From Pseudofrankia inefficax (GTDB lineage: Bacteria; Actinomycetota; Actinomycetes; Frankiales; Frankiaceae): 64,000 nucleotides of DNA. Positions 41,908-53,317 of the stretch are shown in pieces. Under the pieces are notes generated by a model. It was not told where the DNA came from. It worked only from the letters and a program-made list of their open reading frames with translations, and searched no databases. Where the stretch lies: NCBI RefSeq assembly GCF_000166135.1, contig NC_014666.1, positions 5,704,001 to 5,768,000 on the forward strand. The letters run 5' to 3'. The translations under genes and the position numbers were made by a program. Position 1 is the stretch's first letter. The number at the start of each line of letters is the position of its first letter.

Positions 41908-42039
41908 CCAGCCACCCCACCATCGATGCCAGCAGAAGCCGTCGCCACGCGGTCATTTCGACACCACGCACCGTGCGACAGCCAACCAGCCCGCCGTGAC
42001 CACGGCCAGCCGATTTCAGCTACCGACGGGGTGAGGTCC

Positions 42040-42804
42040 CTACCCCGTCACCCGGCCGCCGGCGACGTCGATCGTCACGCCGGTCAGCCACGCCGCCGCG
42101 TCGGAGGCGAGGAAGAGGGCCGTCTGGGCGACGTCATCGGTGCTGCCCAGGCGGCGCAGCGGGTGGGCGGCGGCCACCTGTTCCTTGACCTCGGCTGGCA
42201 TGCGCGCCTCCACCTTCTCGGTGCGGATCGAGGACGGGGCGATGCAGTTGACGCGGATGCCGTGGGGGCCGAGCTCGGTGGCCAGCTGGCGGGTCAGCAT
42301 CACGAGGCCGGCGTTGGCGACGCCGTACGCGAGGTTGGCCTGGCTGGGCTGGCGGCCGGCGGCGGAGGACATGGTCAGGATGGAGCCCCGGCCGCGTTCG
42401 AGCATCCCAGGCAGGAACGCCTGGATGGTCAGGAAGGCCGAGGTCAGGTCCGAGTCGAGGATCTGGCGCCACCGCTCCTCGGAGAGCGCGGCGGAGGGGA
42501 CCGGGAAGCCCTGGCCGCCCGCGAAGGCGGCCAGCACGTCGACCGGGCCGAGCCGCGCTTCGACCTCGTCGCGCACACCGGCCAGGGCGGCGGAGTCGGT
42601 GACGTCGGCGACCTCGCTGATCGCGGTGCCACCCGCGGAGGTGAGGTCGGCGACGACCGAGGCCAGGGCGTCCCGGTCGCGGCCGACGACGCAGACCTTG
42701 GCGCCCTGGCGGGCGAACGACCGCGCGGTCCGCGCGCCGATTCCGCGCGAGCCACCGGTGATGACGACGACCTGGCCGGCCAGGTCGGGGTAGCTGCCGG
42801 GCAT
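42040..42804 (-). CDS. SDR family protein with altered active site
   Basis: A 254-residue protein with a complete Rossmann SDR fold: VVVITGGSRGIGARTARSFA, a catalytic-Ser region ILTMSSAAGR, VNCIAPSSIRTEKVE and the C-terminal LASDAAAWLTGVTIDVAGG. Two key sites deviate. The YxxxK motif reads Tyr160-Gly-Val-Ala-Asn164, so the catalytic Lys is Asn, and the NNAG motif reads AFAGG. It may be inactive, regulatory or use altered chemistry. It ends the block on the minus strand, nine bases after the stop of the membrane-protein gene upstream. Confidence 0.85.
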   Translation of the reverse strand: MPGSYPDLAGQVVVITGGSRGIGARTARSFARQGAKVCVVGRDRDALASVVADLTSAGGTAISEVADVTDSAALAGVRDEVEARLGPVDVLAAFAGGQGFPVPSAALSEERWRQILDSDLTSAFLTIQAFLPGMLERGRGSILTMSSAAGRQPSQANLAYGVANAGLVMLTRQLATELGPHGIRVNCIAPSSIRTEKVEARMPAEVKEQVAAAHPLRRLGSTDDVAQTALFLASDAAAWLTGVTIDVAGGRVTG

Positions 42805-42813
42805 CCGGATCTC

Positions 42814-43506
42814 CTACGGGTGACGGGACGGGCGGGTGCGCGGGAGCAGAGCGGCGGCCACCACCAGCCAGATCAGGCCGCCGAAGCGGACGACCGGCAA
42901 CAGGTAGCCGAAGCCGGAGCCCAGCAACGTGAGGCTGGAGACCATGCCGACGGCCGCGAGGAGCAGCCCGGTCCAGGTCGCCGCCCGGGGCAGCAGCCCG
43001 GCGAGCAGGCCCGTCACCGAGACTCCGGCGATCAGCAGCGCGAACATCACCGCGTAGCCGGGGCCGCCGGCGAGGAATCCGAGATCGGCCAGCGCCCGGG
43101 CGAGCGCCGGGTCGGCGGTGGCCGGGAGCCGTCCGCCGGCCCAGCCGAACAGCGCGCTGAGCGCCAGCGCGCCGGCGGCCAGCACTCCGCCGACCAGAGT
43201 GATCGCCGAGCCCGGCGCGGTGATGCCGAGCGCCCGAAGCCGCCGGTAGAGCACCGCGGCCGTGACCGCGAGCGGCACTCCGGAGGCGAACAGCAGGAAG
43301 GCGCCGACTTTGATCGTGGTGCCGTGCAGCCCCGCGTAGTGCAGCACTTCCAGGCCGGAGGCGTCGGGGTGCGGGGTAGATCGGTTGGCGACGACGTACG
43401 CGATGGTCAGCCCGGTGAAGGCCAGCACGGGAGCCAGCAGCGGCGGACCGGACTGCGGCCGGCGGTTGGCGGTCCCAGTGACGGGTGGGGCGGCAGTGGC
43501 AGTCAT
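42814..43506 (-). CDS. Integral membrane protein (DUF4386-like), unknown function
   Basis: A 230-residue protein with six or seven hydrophobic helices (LLAPVLAFTGLTIAYVVANR, VGAFLLFASGVPLAVTAAVL, AITLVGGVLAAGALALSALF, GYAVMFALLIAGVSVTGLLA). The plan resembles DUF4386-type membrane proteins. It diverges from a MarR regulator gene 77 bases away, so regulation by that protein is likely. It is followed closely by the SDR gene on the same strand. The substrate or role is not known. Confidence 0.65.
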   Translation of the reverse strand: MTATAAPPVTGTANRRPQSGPPLLAPVLAFTGLTIAYVVANRSTPHPDASGLEVLHYAGLHGTTIKVGAFLLFASGVPLAVTAAVLYRRLRALGITAPGSAITLVGGVLAAGALALSALFGWAGGRLPATADPALARALADLGFLAGGPGYAVMFALLIAGVSVTGLLAGLLPRAATWTGLLLAAVGMVSSLTLLGSGFGYLLPVVRFGGLIWLVVAAALLPRTRPSRHP

Positions 43507-43551
43507 GACGGCTCCTCGGTCAATCGATATACATCAGATAATGATTCCAAC

Positions 43552-43566
43552 TTGTAACGATGTCAA
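43552..43566. promoter_or_regulatory. Candidate MarR operator
   Basis: TTGTAACGATGTCAA is an imperfect dyad (TTG..A...T..CAA) in the AT-rich 77-base gap between the divergent membrane-protein and MarR genes. The location fits autoregulation. A CATAAT that could be a -10 element lies at 43572-43577, close enough to the ATG for a leaderless MarR transcript. Confidence 0.45.
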
Positions 43567-43583
43567 GGGTGCATAATACCGCC

Positions 43584-44099
43584 ATGGCGACGACTGACGA
43601 GGGTTCGCGCCCAGGACCGCAGGGGCCCGGCGCCGCGTTTCTGCTGGCCCAGCTCGGAGCGCACGCGACCGGGTTGTTCGCGCGGCGGGTCGCCGCCCTG
43701 GACCTGACTCCCCCGCAGGCGGGGCTACTGCGCCTGCTGGCCGTGAGCCCCGGACGCAGTCAGCGCGAGCTCGCCGACGACCTGGGGATGCCGCCGAGCC
43801 GCTTCGTCCCGTTCGCCGACGAGCTGGAGGAGCGCGGGCTGATCGAGCGCCGCAGGAACCCGACCGACCGGCGCCTCTACGCGCTGCACCTCACCGGTCG
43901 GGGCACCGAGCTGCTGGCCGAGCTGCGCACGGCGAGCGCGGCCCACGAGCAGCAGCTGGTTCAGGGGCTCGCCGCCGACGAACACCGGCAGCTGACCGCG
44001 CTGCTGAACCGGATCGCCGAGCAGCAGGGCCTCACGCCAGGTGTCCACCCCGGCTACCGCTCGCTCCCGAGCGGGAAAGCCAAGAAGCCCCACGCCTGA
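43584..44099 (+). CDS. MarR family transcriptional regulator
   Basis: A 171-residue winged-helix regulator: FLLAQLGAHATGLFARRVAA, LDLTPPQAGLLRLLAVSPGR, SQRELADDLGMPPSRFVPFA, DELEERGLIERRRNPTDRRL and YALHLTGRGTELLAELR. The wing motif RRRNPTDRRLYALHLT is diagnostic. It is likely to control itself and the divergent membrane-protein/SDR genes. ATG 43584 is preferred over a start eight codons upstream because the dyad operator would otherwise be inside the gene. Confidence 0.9.
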   Translation: MATTDEGSRPGPQGPGAAFLLAQLGAHATGLFARRVAALDLTPPQAGLLRLLAVSPGRSQRELADDLGMPPSRFVPFADELEERGLIERRRNPTDRRLYALHLTGRGTELLAELRTASAAHEQQLVQGLAADEHRQLTALLNRIAEQQGLTPGVHPGYRSLPSGKAKKPHA

Positions 44100-44123
44100 C
44101 GGCGTCGGCCACCGCCGCGCCGC

Positions 44124-45053
44124 TCAGGCCTGGCTGCGCAGGGCGCGCAGGAAGAGGGCGAGGTTGGCGGGGCGCTCGGCCATCCGGCGCAGCAGGTACG
44201 GGTACCAGTCGGGCCCGTACGGCAGGTAGACCCGGACCTGGGCGCCGATGCTGGCCAGGCGCAGCTGCTCGTGCGGGCGGATCCCGTGCAGCAGCTGGTA
44301 TTCGAAGCTGCTGGCCGCGCGGCCGTGCTCCTCGGCCAGCCGCTCCGCGAGCGCCAGCAGGCTCGGGTCGTGGGTCGCCACCATCGGGTAGCCGTCGCCG
44401 GCCATCAGGATCCGCAGGCAGCGGGCGTACGCCGCGTCGGCCTCGGGCCGGTGCGTCCAGGCGACGTCGCGCGGCGCGCGGTACGCGCCCTTGCACAGCC
44501 GCACCCGGGCACCGGCAACGGCGAACCGCCGGCAGTCGTCCTCGGTCCGGCGCAGGTAGGCCTGCAGCACGGCGCCGGTCGCCGGGTGGTCGCGGCGCAG
44601 GTCGGTGAGCAGCCGCAGGGCCGGCTCGATGGTCGTGTGCTCCTCGGCGTCGAGGGTGACGGTCGCGCCGACGACGGCGGCGCGCGCGCAGATCTCCGCC
44701 GCGTTGTCGTAGCAGATCTTCCAGCCGCCGCACGGGATGAGCCGGCCGAGCGCCGAGAGCTTGACCGAGACGTCGAGCCCGGCGGCCAGCCCCGCGTCCT
44801 CGGCGAGGTCGAGCAGGCCGAGGTAGGCGGTCGTCGCCTCCCGCGCGTCGGTGAGGTCGGCACCCCGTTCGCCGAGCCGGTCGACGGTCGCGAGAATCCC
44901 CTCGCCGGCCAGGCCCCGAACGACCTCCAACGCGTCGAGCGGCCGTTCACCGGCGACGAACCGGTCGACGACCCGGCGCGTCACCGGGGTGGCGACCACG
45001 AACTCGCGGGCTCGCGCGCTGCGCGAGGCCGCGAGCAGCACCCGACGGATCAT
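44124..45053 (-). CDS. Proline dehydrogenase (monofunctional)
   Basis: A 309-residue FAD-dependent TIM-barrel enzyme that oxidises proline to pyrroline-5-carboxylate and passes electrons to quinone. Family blocks: VTRRVVDRFVAGERPLDALE, LDVSVKLSALGRL, VTLDAEEHTTIEPALRLLTD, VRLCKGAYRAPRDVAW, YPMVATHDPSLLALAERLAE, SSFEYQLLHGIRPHEQL and the C-terminal VRVYLPYGPDWYPYLLRRMA with ERPANL. The pyrroline-5-carboxylate dehydrogenase gene is not adjacent. AGGAGG six bases ahead fixes the ATG. Confidence 0.94.
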   Translation of the reverse strand: MIRRVLLAASRSARAREFVVATPVTRRVVDRFVAGERPLDALEVVRGLAGEGILATVDRLGERGADLTDAREATTAYLGLLDLAEDAGLAAGLDVSVKLSALGRLIPCGGWKICYDNAAEICARAAVVGATVTLDAEEHTTIEPALRLLTDLRRDHPATGAVLQAYLRRTEDDCRRFAVAGARVRLCKGAYRAPRDVAWTHRPEADAAYARCLRILMAGDGYPMVATHDPSLLALAERLAEEHGRAASSFEYQLLHGIRPHEQLRLASIGAQVRVYLPYGPDWYPYLLRRMAERPANLALFLRALRSQA

Positions 45054-45215
45054 CCGACGCCTCCTCTGGCGATACACAGCCAGCTTCGAGCACGTCACCC
45101 GCCGCGTCCATTCGACGAAATGATTTCTGTCTGGTTACGTCAAGACCACGTTTCGATGACGACATGCCCATTCGCCGCACCACGACATCCCATAGCGATA
45201 ACTATATTACGCTCC

Positions 45216-45728
45216 GTGAATAAGGGGAGAACCACACCGTCCGCCACGCGCCGTCGCCGCCGGACGAGCCGCCGGGTCGCCGAGATCGCGGTGGCCACCG
45301 CCGTCGCCGCGTCCTGCGGAGCCACCGTCGGCCCGGCCACTCCGGCCCTCGCCGGCGGATCGCCCGGCCCTTACTGCGCCGGCAGCGCCCGCACCGACAT
45401 CCCGGCGGACGGCCCGGCCGCGGCCAGCAGGGCCGTCCGGGTCGAGGGCGGCTTCTACGCGCAGACCGGCCTCTACTGGCCGCCGACGACGGCGATCCTG
45501 TGCCAGGAGCCCCCGAACACCCACCACCCGCTGTTCCGCGCGGGCCGGGGCGGCTGCGCCAGCGGCACCCTGCCATTCCTGATCCCGAACGACCTAGGCC
45601 CCGTCGTCGCGGGATCGCCGCCGCCGTGGGGCACGTTCCTGCCGCCCGGCTGGTACTACCTCGGCAACGACGCCCCGCCCGGCTGGTCCGACCTCTGCTG
45701 GGCCGTGACCAAGCCGGCGACCAGCTAG
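45216..45728 (+). CDS. Small secreted cysteine-containing protein, unknown function
   Basis: A 170-residue product with an Arg-rich N-region (SATRRRRRTSRRVAE), a hydrophobic core (IAVATAVAASCGATV) and an ALA cleavage site before GGSPGPYC. The mature part of about 125 residues has four Cys (YCAG, ILCQE, GGCAS, DLCWA), enough for two disulfides, and many Pro, Gly and aromatic residues (PPGWYYLGNDAPPGWSDLCW). I do not recognise the family. There is no ribosome site: a TATATT at 45203-45208 suggests leaderless transcription from GTG 45216. Its stop overlaps that of the convergent metX gene. Confidence 0.6.
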   Translation: MNKGRTTPSATRRRRRTSRRVAEIAVATAVAASCGATVGPATPALAGGSPGPYCAGSARTDIPADGPAAASRAVRVEGGFYAQTGLYWPPTTAILCQEPPNTHHPLFRAGRGGCASGTLPFLIPNDLGPVVAGSPPPWGTFLPPGWYYLGNDAPPGWSDLCWAVTKPATS

Positions 45729-46834
45729 GCCCTCCAGCCGGCCGGCGGGGCCTGACCGTCGAGCGCCGCCGCCACCACGGCCCCGATCTGGTCGTTCTCC
45801 AGCAGGAATCCGTCGTGCCCGTACGGCGAGCGGATCACCGTCGGCCCCGCGGCGCCGGCCCAGGCGGCGAGCTGGCGTTGCAGGTAGAGCGGGTAAAGAC
45901 GGTCCGAGTCGACGCCGGCGATCGTGAGCGCGACCGGGCAGCCGGCCAGCGCGGCGGCGGCCCCGCCCCGCCCCCGGCCGACGTCCTGGGTCATCATCGC
46001 CCGGGTCAGCGTCAGGTAGCTGCCCGCGTCGAAGCGGCGGGCGAGCTTGACCGCGTGGTGGTCGAGGTAGGAGGCGACGGCGAACCGGCCGTCGGGCTGG
46101 ACCCGGTTGGCGAACCGGGCCGCGAGCTCCGCCTCGCTGCGGTAGCTGAGCTGTCCCAGCCGGCGGGCCAGCCCGAGCCCGGCATGGGGACCGTCGCCCG
46201 GCGCCGCCCGGTGGTAGTCGCCGCCTCGCCAGCCGGGGTCGAGCGTGATCGCGTCGAGCTGGGCGGCGTAGAGGCCGAGCTGGTCGGCGGTCGCCGTCGC
46301 CCCGCAGGCGATGACCACGGCCCGCTCGACCCGCTCCGGGAACGCCACGGCCCATTCCAGCGCCCGCATGCCACCCATCGAGCCGCCGATCACCGCCGCC
46401 CAGCGCGCGATCCCGAGATCAGCGCCGAACGCAGCCTCGACCCGAACCTGGTCGGCGATGGTGACCTCCGGCCACCGGCTCCCCCAGGGCGCGCCGTCGG
46501 GCGCCGCGGCGGCGGGGCCGGTGGTCCCCTGGCAGCCACCGAGCACGTTGGGGCACACGACGTGGAACCGGTCGGTGTCGATCGGCCGGCCGGGGCCGAT
46601 CAGCGCGTCCCACCAGCCGGCCGTCGGGTGCCCGGGCCCGGCCGGCCCGGCCGCGTGGCTGTCGCCGGACAGCGCGTGCGCCACCAGCACCGCGTTCGCG
46701 ATCCGGCCGGTGGCGTCCCGCCGGGCCCGGCCCCACGTCTCGTAGGCGACGGTGACCGCCGGCAGCGTCCCGCCCAGCTCCAGCTCGACGGGACGGTCGA
46801 GCACGACGAAGCGCCGGCCGCCGGCCGGGTCCAC
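45725..46834 (-). CDS. metX: Homoserine O-acetyltransferase
   Basis: A 369-residue alpha/beta hydrolase-fold acyltransferase that acetylates homoserine in methionine synthesis. Diagnostic segments: VTVAYETWGRARRD, VLVAHALSGDSHAAGP, VVCPNVLGGCQGTTGP, the nucleophile elbow GGSMGGMRALEWAV, the Asp in GVDSDRLYPLYLQ and the His in SPYGHDGFLLEN. It follows metY on the same strand; the acetyl-homoserine it makes is the MetY substrate. The only usable in-frame start after the metY stop is GTG 46834, with a poor ribosome site. Confidence 0.93.
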   Translation of the reverse strand: MDPAGGRRFVVLDRPVELELGGTLPAVTVAYETWGRARRDATGRIANAVLVAHALSGDSHAAGPAGPGHPTAGWWDALIGPGRPIDTDRFHVVCPNVLGGCQGTTGPAAAAPDGAPWGSRWPEVTIADQVRVEAAFGADLGIARWAAVIGGSMGGMRALEWAVAFPERVERAVVIACGATATADQLGLYAAQLDAITLDPGWRGGDYHRAAPGDGPHAGLGLARRLGQLSYRSEAELAARFANRVQPDGRFAVASYLDHHAVKLARRFDAGSYLTLTRAMMTQDVGRGRGGAAAALAGCPVALTIAGVDSDRLYPLYLQRQLAAWAGAAGPTVIRSPYGHDGFLLENDQIGAVVAAALDGQAPPAGWRA

Positions 46835-46909
46835 CCCGGGCCGCCAGGCGGCCGAGGCCGGGATCGCCTCGGCCGGCGCGACCCGCGCATCGTCGACGGT
46901 GACCGTGGC

Positions 46910-49313
<2,404 letters not shown>

Positions 49314-49424
49314 TCACGGTCAGTACCCGGGTTCGCCCGGCGGGAGGGTTGCCCCAGCCGTCCGCGCGGCTTCGTGGGGAGTATCCGCGCCGTTCATCTG
49401 GGTCCCCGATTCTGCCCATGTAAC

Positions 49425-49457
49425 GGAAATTCATGGATCGCCGATCTATGGAATTCC
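49425..49457. promoter_or_regulatory. 33-bp imperfect palindrome, candidate operator of the importer operon
   Basis: The arms GGAAATTCATGGATCG (49425-49440) and 49442-49457 match in 13 of 16 positions around a single central base. It lies between the RpiR gene and the ATPase gene, ending 34 bases before the GTG start. GAA/TTC-rich dyads are common RpiR-family targets, so binding by the adjacent regulator is a reasonable inference. Confidence 0.65.
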
Positions 49458-49491
49458 AGTACATGAGGCACGTCACACCGGGGAGACACCT

Positions 49492-50664
<1,173 letters not shown>

Positions 50665-50773
50665 CCGTCTCCCCCGCCTGACCGCCCGGTACCCGAGCAC
50701 GCCACCCCACGGCCGCCCACACCCGGGCGACGCCGTTCTGAGGCGTGCCCGCCCCATGGCGGGCACGCGGATC

Positions 50774-50840
50774 CCGCTCTCGCGGACACGCCGTCTCGCG
50801 AACACCTCGTCTCGCGAACACAACCTCGTCTCGCGAACAC
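50774..50840. repeat. Short direct repeats CGTCTCGCGAACAC upstream of the binding-protein gene
   Basis: Three exact copies at 50792-50805, 50808-50821 and 50827-50840, and a variant near 50775-50789, at steps of 16 to 19 bases. Each has the palindromic core TCGCGA. The last copy abuts the AAAGGAG ribosome site of the binding-protein gene. They may bind a regulator or shape the mRNA leader. Confidence 0.8.
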
Positions 50841-50854
50841 AAAGGAGCCCTGAC

Positions 50855-52240
50855 GTGGCACGTCCACGCCTCGCCCGCGCGGCCGCCGGCCTCGCGCTGC
50901 TGTCCTGTCTCGCGGCCGCCTGCGCCACCGGCGGCACGACCACGACCGGCACCGCCGCCGGCGCGACCTCCCGCGCCGGCGCCACCATTCCCGAGCTGAC
51001 GGCCGACCAGAAGGTCTCGATCACGTTCGAGAGCTACAACCTGGCGAACACCGGCACCTGGAAGCCGGTCATCGAGGGCCTCATCGCGGACTTCGAGAAG
51101 CAGTACCCGAACATCACCGTCAAGGCCCAGCCGCCGACGAGCGCGACCGCCGGTGACTTCGTCGGCAGCATCAAGACCGAGGCCCTGGCCGGCAACCCGC
51201 CGGACGTCGCCCAGATCACCTTCAACGCGCTCGACTTCGCCGCGACGGCGCTGGCCGCGAAGCCGCTGGACAGCCTCGTCGGCACCGACGCCGTCAAGGC
51301 CAACTTCGCCGGCACCCACCCGTTCGCCCCGGCGGCCACCACCCTGGGCGACCTGAACGGGCACACCTACACGATGCCGTACGTGTTCTCCACGCCGGTG
51401 CTGTGGATCAACGCCTCGCTGTTCAAGGCCGCCGGGCTCGACCCGACGAAGCCGCCGACCACCTGGGACGAGGTCAGGACCGACGCCCTGGCGATCAAGC
51501 AGAAGGCCGGCAAGGACGGCGTCTACCTGGACTGCACCACGAAGGGCGCCGGCGACTGGTGCTTCCAGAGCCTGGTGCGCTCCAACGGCGGCCAGGTCAT
51601 CTCCGCCGACCGCAAGTCGCTGACCTTCGACCAGCCCGCCGCCGTCGGTGCCGTCTCGATGGCCGCGGACCTGTACAAGTCCGGCGCGACCCCGAACTTC
51701 TCCCAGGCCCAGGCCATGGACGCCTTCACCAAGGGTGACCTCGGCATGATGCTGGAGACCTCGGCCCTGCAGGGCGCCTTCATCGCCGGCGCGCAGGCGG
51801 GCCACTGGGACCTGACCGCCGCCGCCGAGCCGGGCTTCGGCACCGCCCCCGCCGTCCCGACCAACTCCGGCTCCGGCCTGTCGATCTTCTCCAACGACCC
51901 GGCCAAACAGCGCGCCGGCTGGGACCTGATCAAGTTCCTGACCAGCGACCACGCGTACACCGAGATCTCCTCGAAGATCGGCTACCTGCCGCTGCGGACC
52001 AGCCTGGTCGACGACCCCGCCTACCTGAAGCCGTGGGCGGACCAGCACCCGCTGATCAAGCCGAACCTCGACCAGCTGACCCGGCTGAAGCCGTGGGTCT
52101 CGTTCCCCGGCAACGGCTACCAGCAGATCACCGACCTGATGATGTCCGCGGCCGAGAGCGCCATCTACCAGGGCAAGGACCCGAAGACGACGCTCGCCGA
52201 CGCCGCCAGGCAGGGCGACAAGCTGTTGCCCGCCTCCTGA
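50855..52240 (+). CDS. Extracellular solute-binding lipoprotein of ABC importer (UgpB/MalE type)
   Basis: A 461-residue family 1 binding protein. The signal peptide ends with lipobox LAAAC, which anchors it to the membrane. The mature domain shows KVSITFESYNLANTGTWKPV, LIADFEKQYPNITVKAQPP, NPPDVAQITFNALDF, YTMPYVFSTPVLWINASLFK, FTKGDLGMMLETSALQGAFI and the C-terminal EISSKIGYLPLRTSLVDDPA. The pattern is closest to glycerol-3-phosphate and oligosaccharide binders; the ligand is not determined. AAAGGAG seven bases ahead decides GTG 50855. Short direct repeats lie immediately upstream. Confidence 0.92.
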   Translation: MARPRLARAAAGLALLSCLAAACATGGTTTTGTAAGATSRAGATIPELTADQKVSITFESYNLANTGTWKPVIEGLIADFEKQYPNITVKAQPPTSATAGDFVGSIKTEALAGNPPDVAQITFNALDFAATALAAKPLDSLVGTDAVKANFAGTHPFAPAATTLGDLNGHTYTMPYVFSTPVLWINASLFKAAGLDPTKPPTTWDEVRTDALAIKQKAGKDGVYLDCTTKGAGDWCFQSLVRSNGGQVISADRKSLTFDQPAAVGAVSMAADLYKSGATPNFSQAQAMDAFTKGDLGMMLETSALQGAFIAGAQAGHWDLTAAAEPGFGTAPAVPTNSGSGLSIFSNDPAKQRAGWDLIKFLTSDHAYTEISSKIGYLPLRTSLVDDPAYLKPWADQHPLIKPNLDQLTRLKPWVSFPGNGYQQITDLMMSAAESAIYQGKDPKTTLADAARQGDKLLPAS

Positions 52241-52319
52241 CCCAGATCGTCCGACGTGCGGCGCGCGCTTGTCGACCGTGCGGCAGCGCGCGCCGCCAGG
52301 ACTTGAAACCCTGAGGACC

Positions 52320-53285
52320 ATGACACTCGACCTGGAAGACACTCCCGGCCTCGGCACGGCCGGCCTCGACAGTGCCGCCGACGCCGACCGCGTGCTGCGG
52401 CTGGCCGGCTCGCTCAACCTGCGGGACGTGGGCGACTACCGGGCCGCCGACGGCCGCCGGGTCCGGCGCCGCACCCTGCTGCGCTCGGCGGCGATGCACG
52501 GCCTCGGCGACCAGGCCCGCGCGGTGTTCGCGCAGCTCGGGGTGCGCACCGTCGTCGACCTGCGCGAGGCGCAGGAGGCCGCGCACGAGCCGGACGCGCT
52601 CGGCCGGCTGCCGATCACCACCAGGTGGATCCCGATCTTCTCCGACGGCACCGGCACGTCCAGCCTGCCGACCGTCGTCCCGGCGACCTCCGGCGACGCT
52701 CCCGCCGCCGGCGACAACGCTCCCGGGTCCGGCGCCGCGGCGGCCGAGGGCGCGCGCACGGCCCAGGCGGCCGGGGCCGGGATGACGCTGGCGTCGATCT
52801 ACGACTTCATCCTCGACGGCAAGGGCGACCGGCTGACCGCCGCGGTGCTCGCGCTCGCCGAGCCCGGCGCCCTGCCCGCGATCGTGCACTGCTCGGCCGG
52901 GAAGGACCGGACCGGGCTGACGATCATGCTGGTGCTTGACCTGCTCGGCGTCCCGGACGAGGTCATCGCCCGCGACTACGCGCTGACGGCCGAGCTGCTC
53001 GGCGACGAGGCGCAGGCCGCGATCCGCCGGCTCTCGGCGTCGGCTGCCGGCGGCGACCCGGACAACCTGCCCAGCGACCTGATGAGCTCCCCGCCGGAGC
53101 TGATCCTGACGGCGCTCGCGCGGGTCCGGGCCAGCCACGGCTCGGCCCGTGGCTACCTGCTCGCCCACGGCGCCACCGACGAGGCGCTCGACGCGCTGGC
53201 CGAGGCCCTGCTGGTGACCGACAGTCCGGCCACGACCGACGGCGACGCCGCGACCGACACCCCGCTCGACCACGACCCAGCCTGA
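52320..53285 (+). CDS. PtpB-like tyrosine/dual-specificity phosphatase
   Basis: A 321-residue phosphatase. It opens with LAGSLNLRDVGDYRAADGRR and has VRTVVDLREAQE, then the P-loop IVHCSAGKDRTGLTIMLVL, with nucleophile Cys191 and Arg197. The extra Lys and Asp in CSAGKDR are the PtpB-type signature, tied to activity on phosphotyrosine, phosphoserine and phosphoinositides. An Ala/Gly/Pro-rich insert lies at residues 110-155. The gene is placed inside the ABC importer operon, between the binding-protein and phosphodiesterase genes, so a metabolic role on an imported phosphate ester is possible. Confidence 0.9.
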   Translation: MTLDLEDTPGLGTAGLDSAADADRVLRLAGSLNLRDVGDYRAADGRRVRRRTLLRSAAMHGLGDQARAVFAQLGVRTVVDLREAQEAAHEPDALGRLPITTRWIPIFSDGTGTSSLPTVVPATSGDAPAAGDNAPGSGAAAAEGARTAQAAGAGMTLASIYDFILDGKGDRLTAAVLALAEPGALPAIVHCSAGKDRTGLTIMLVLDLLGVPDEVIARDYALTAELLGDEAQAAIRRLSASAAGGDPDNLPSDLMSSPPELILTALARVRASHGSARGYLLAHGATDEALDALAEALLVTDSPATTDGDAATDTPLDHDPA

Positions 53286-53317
53286 CGACCCCGACCGACC
53301 ACCACCGGGAGCTCTCC

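Noticed and set aside
42040-42804. Reading the altered SDR as a sequencing error
   Set aside because: Frame and fold are intact on both sides, and the two changed motifs are far apart, so a single error cannot explain them.
41047-43557. Long plus-strand reading frame of over 800 codons opposite aminotransferase, SDR and membrane-protein genes
   Set aside because: It crosses three well-supported minus-strand genes and their gaps, and encodes low-complexity Arg/Gln/His-rich sequence.
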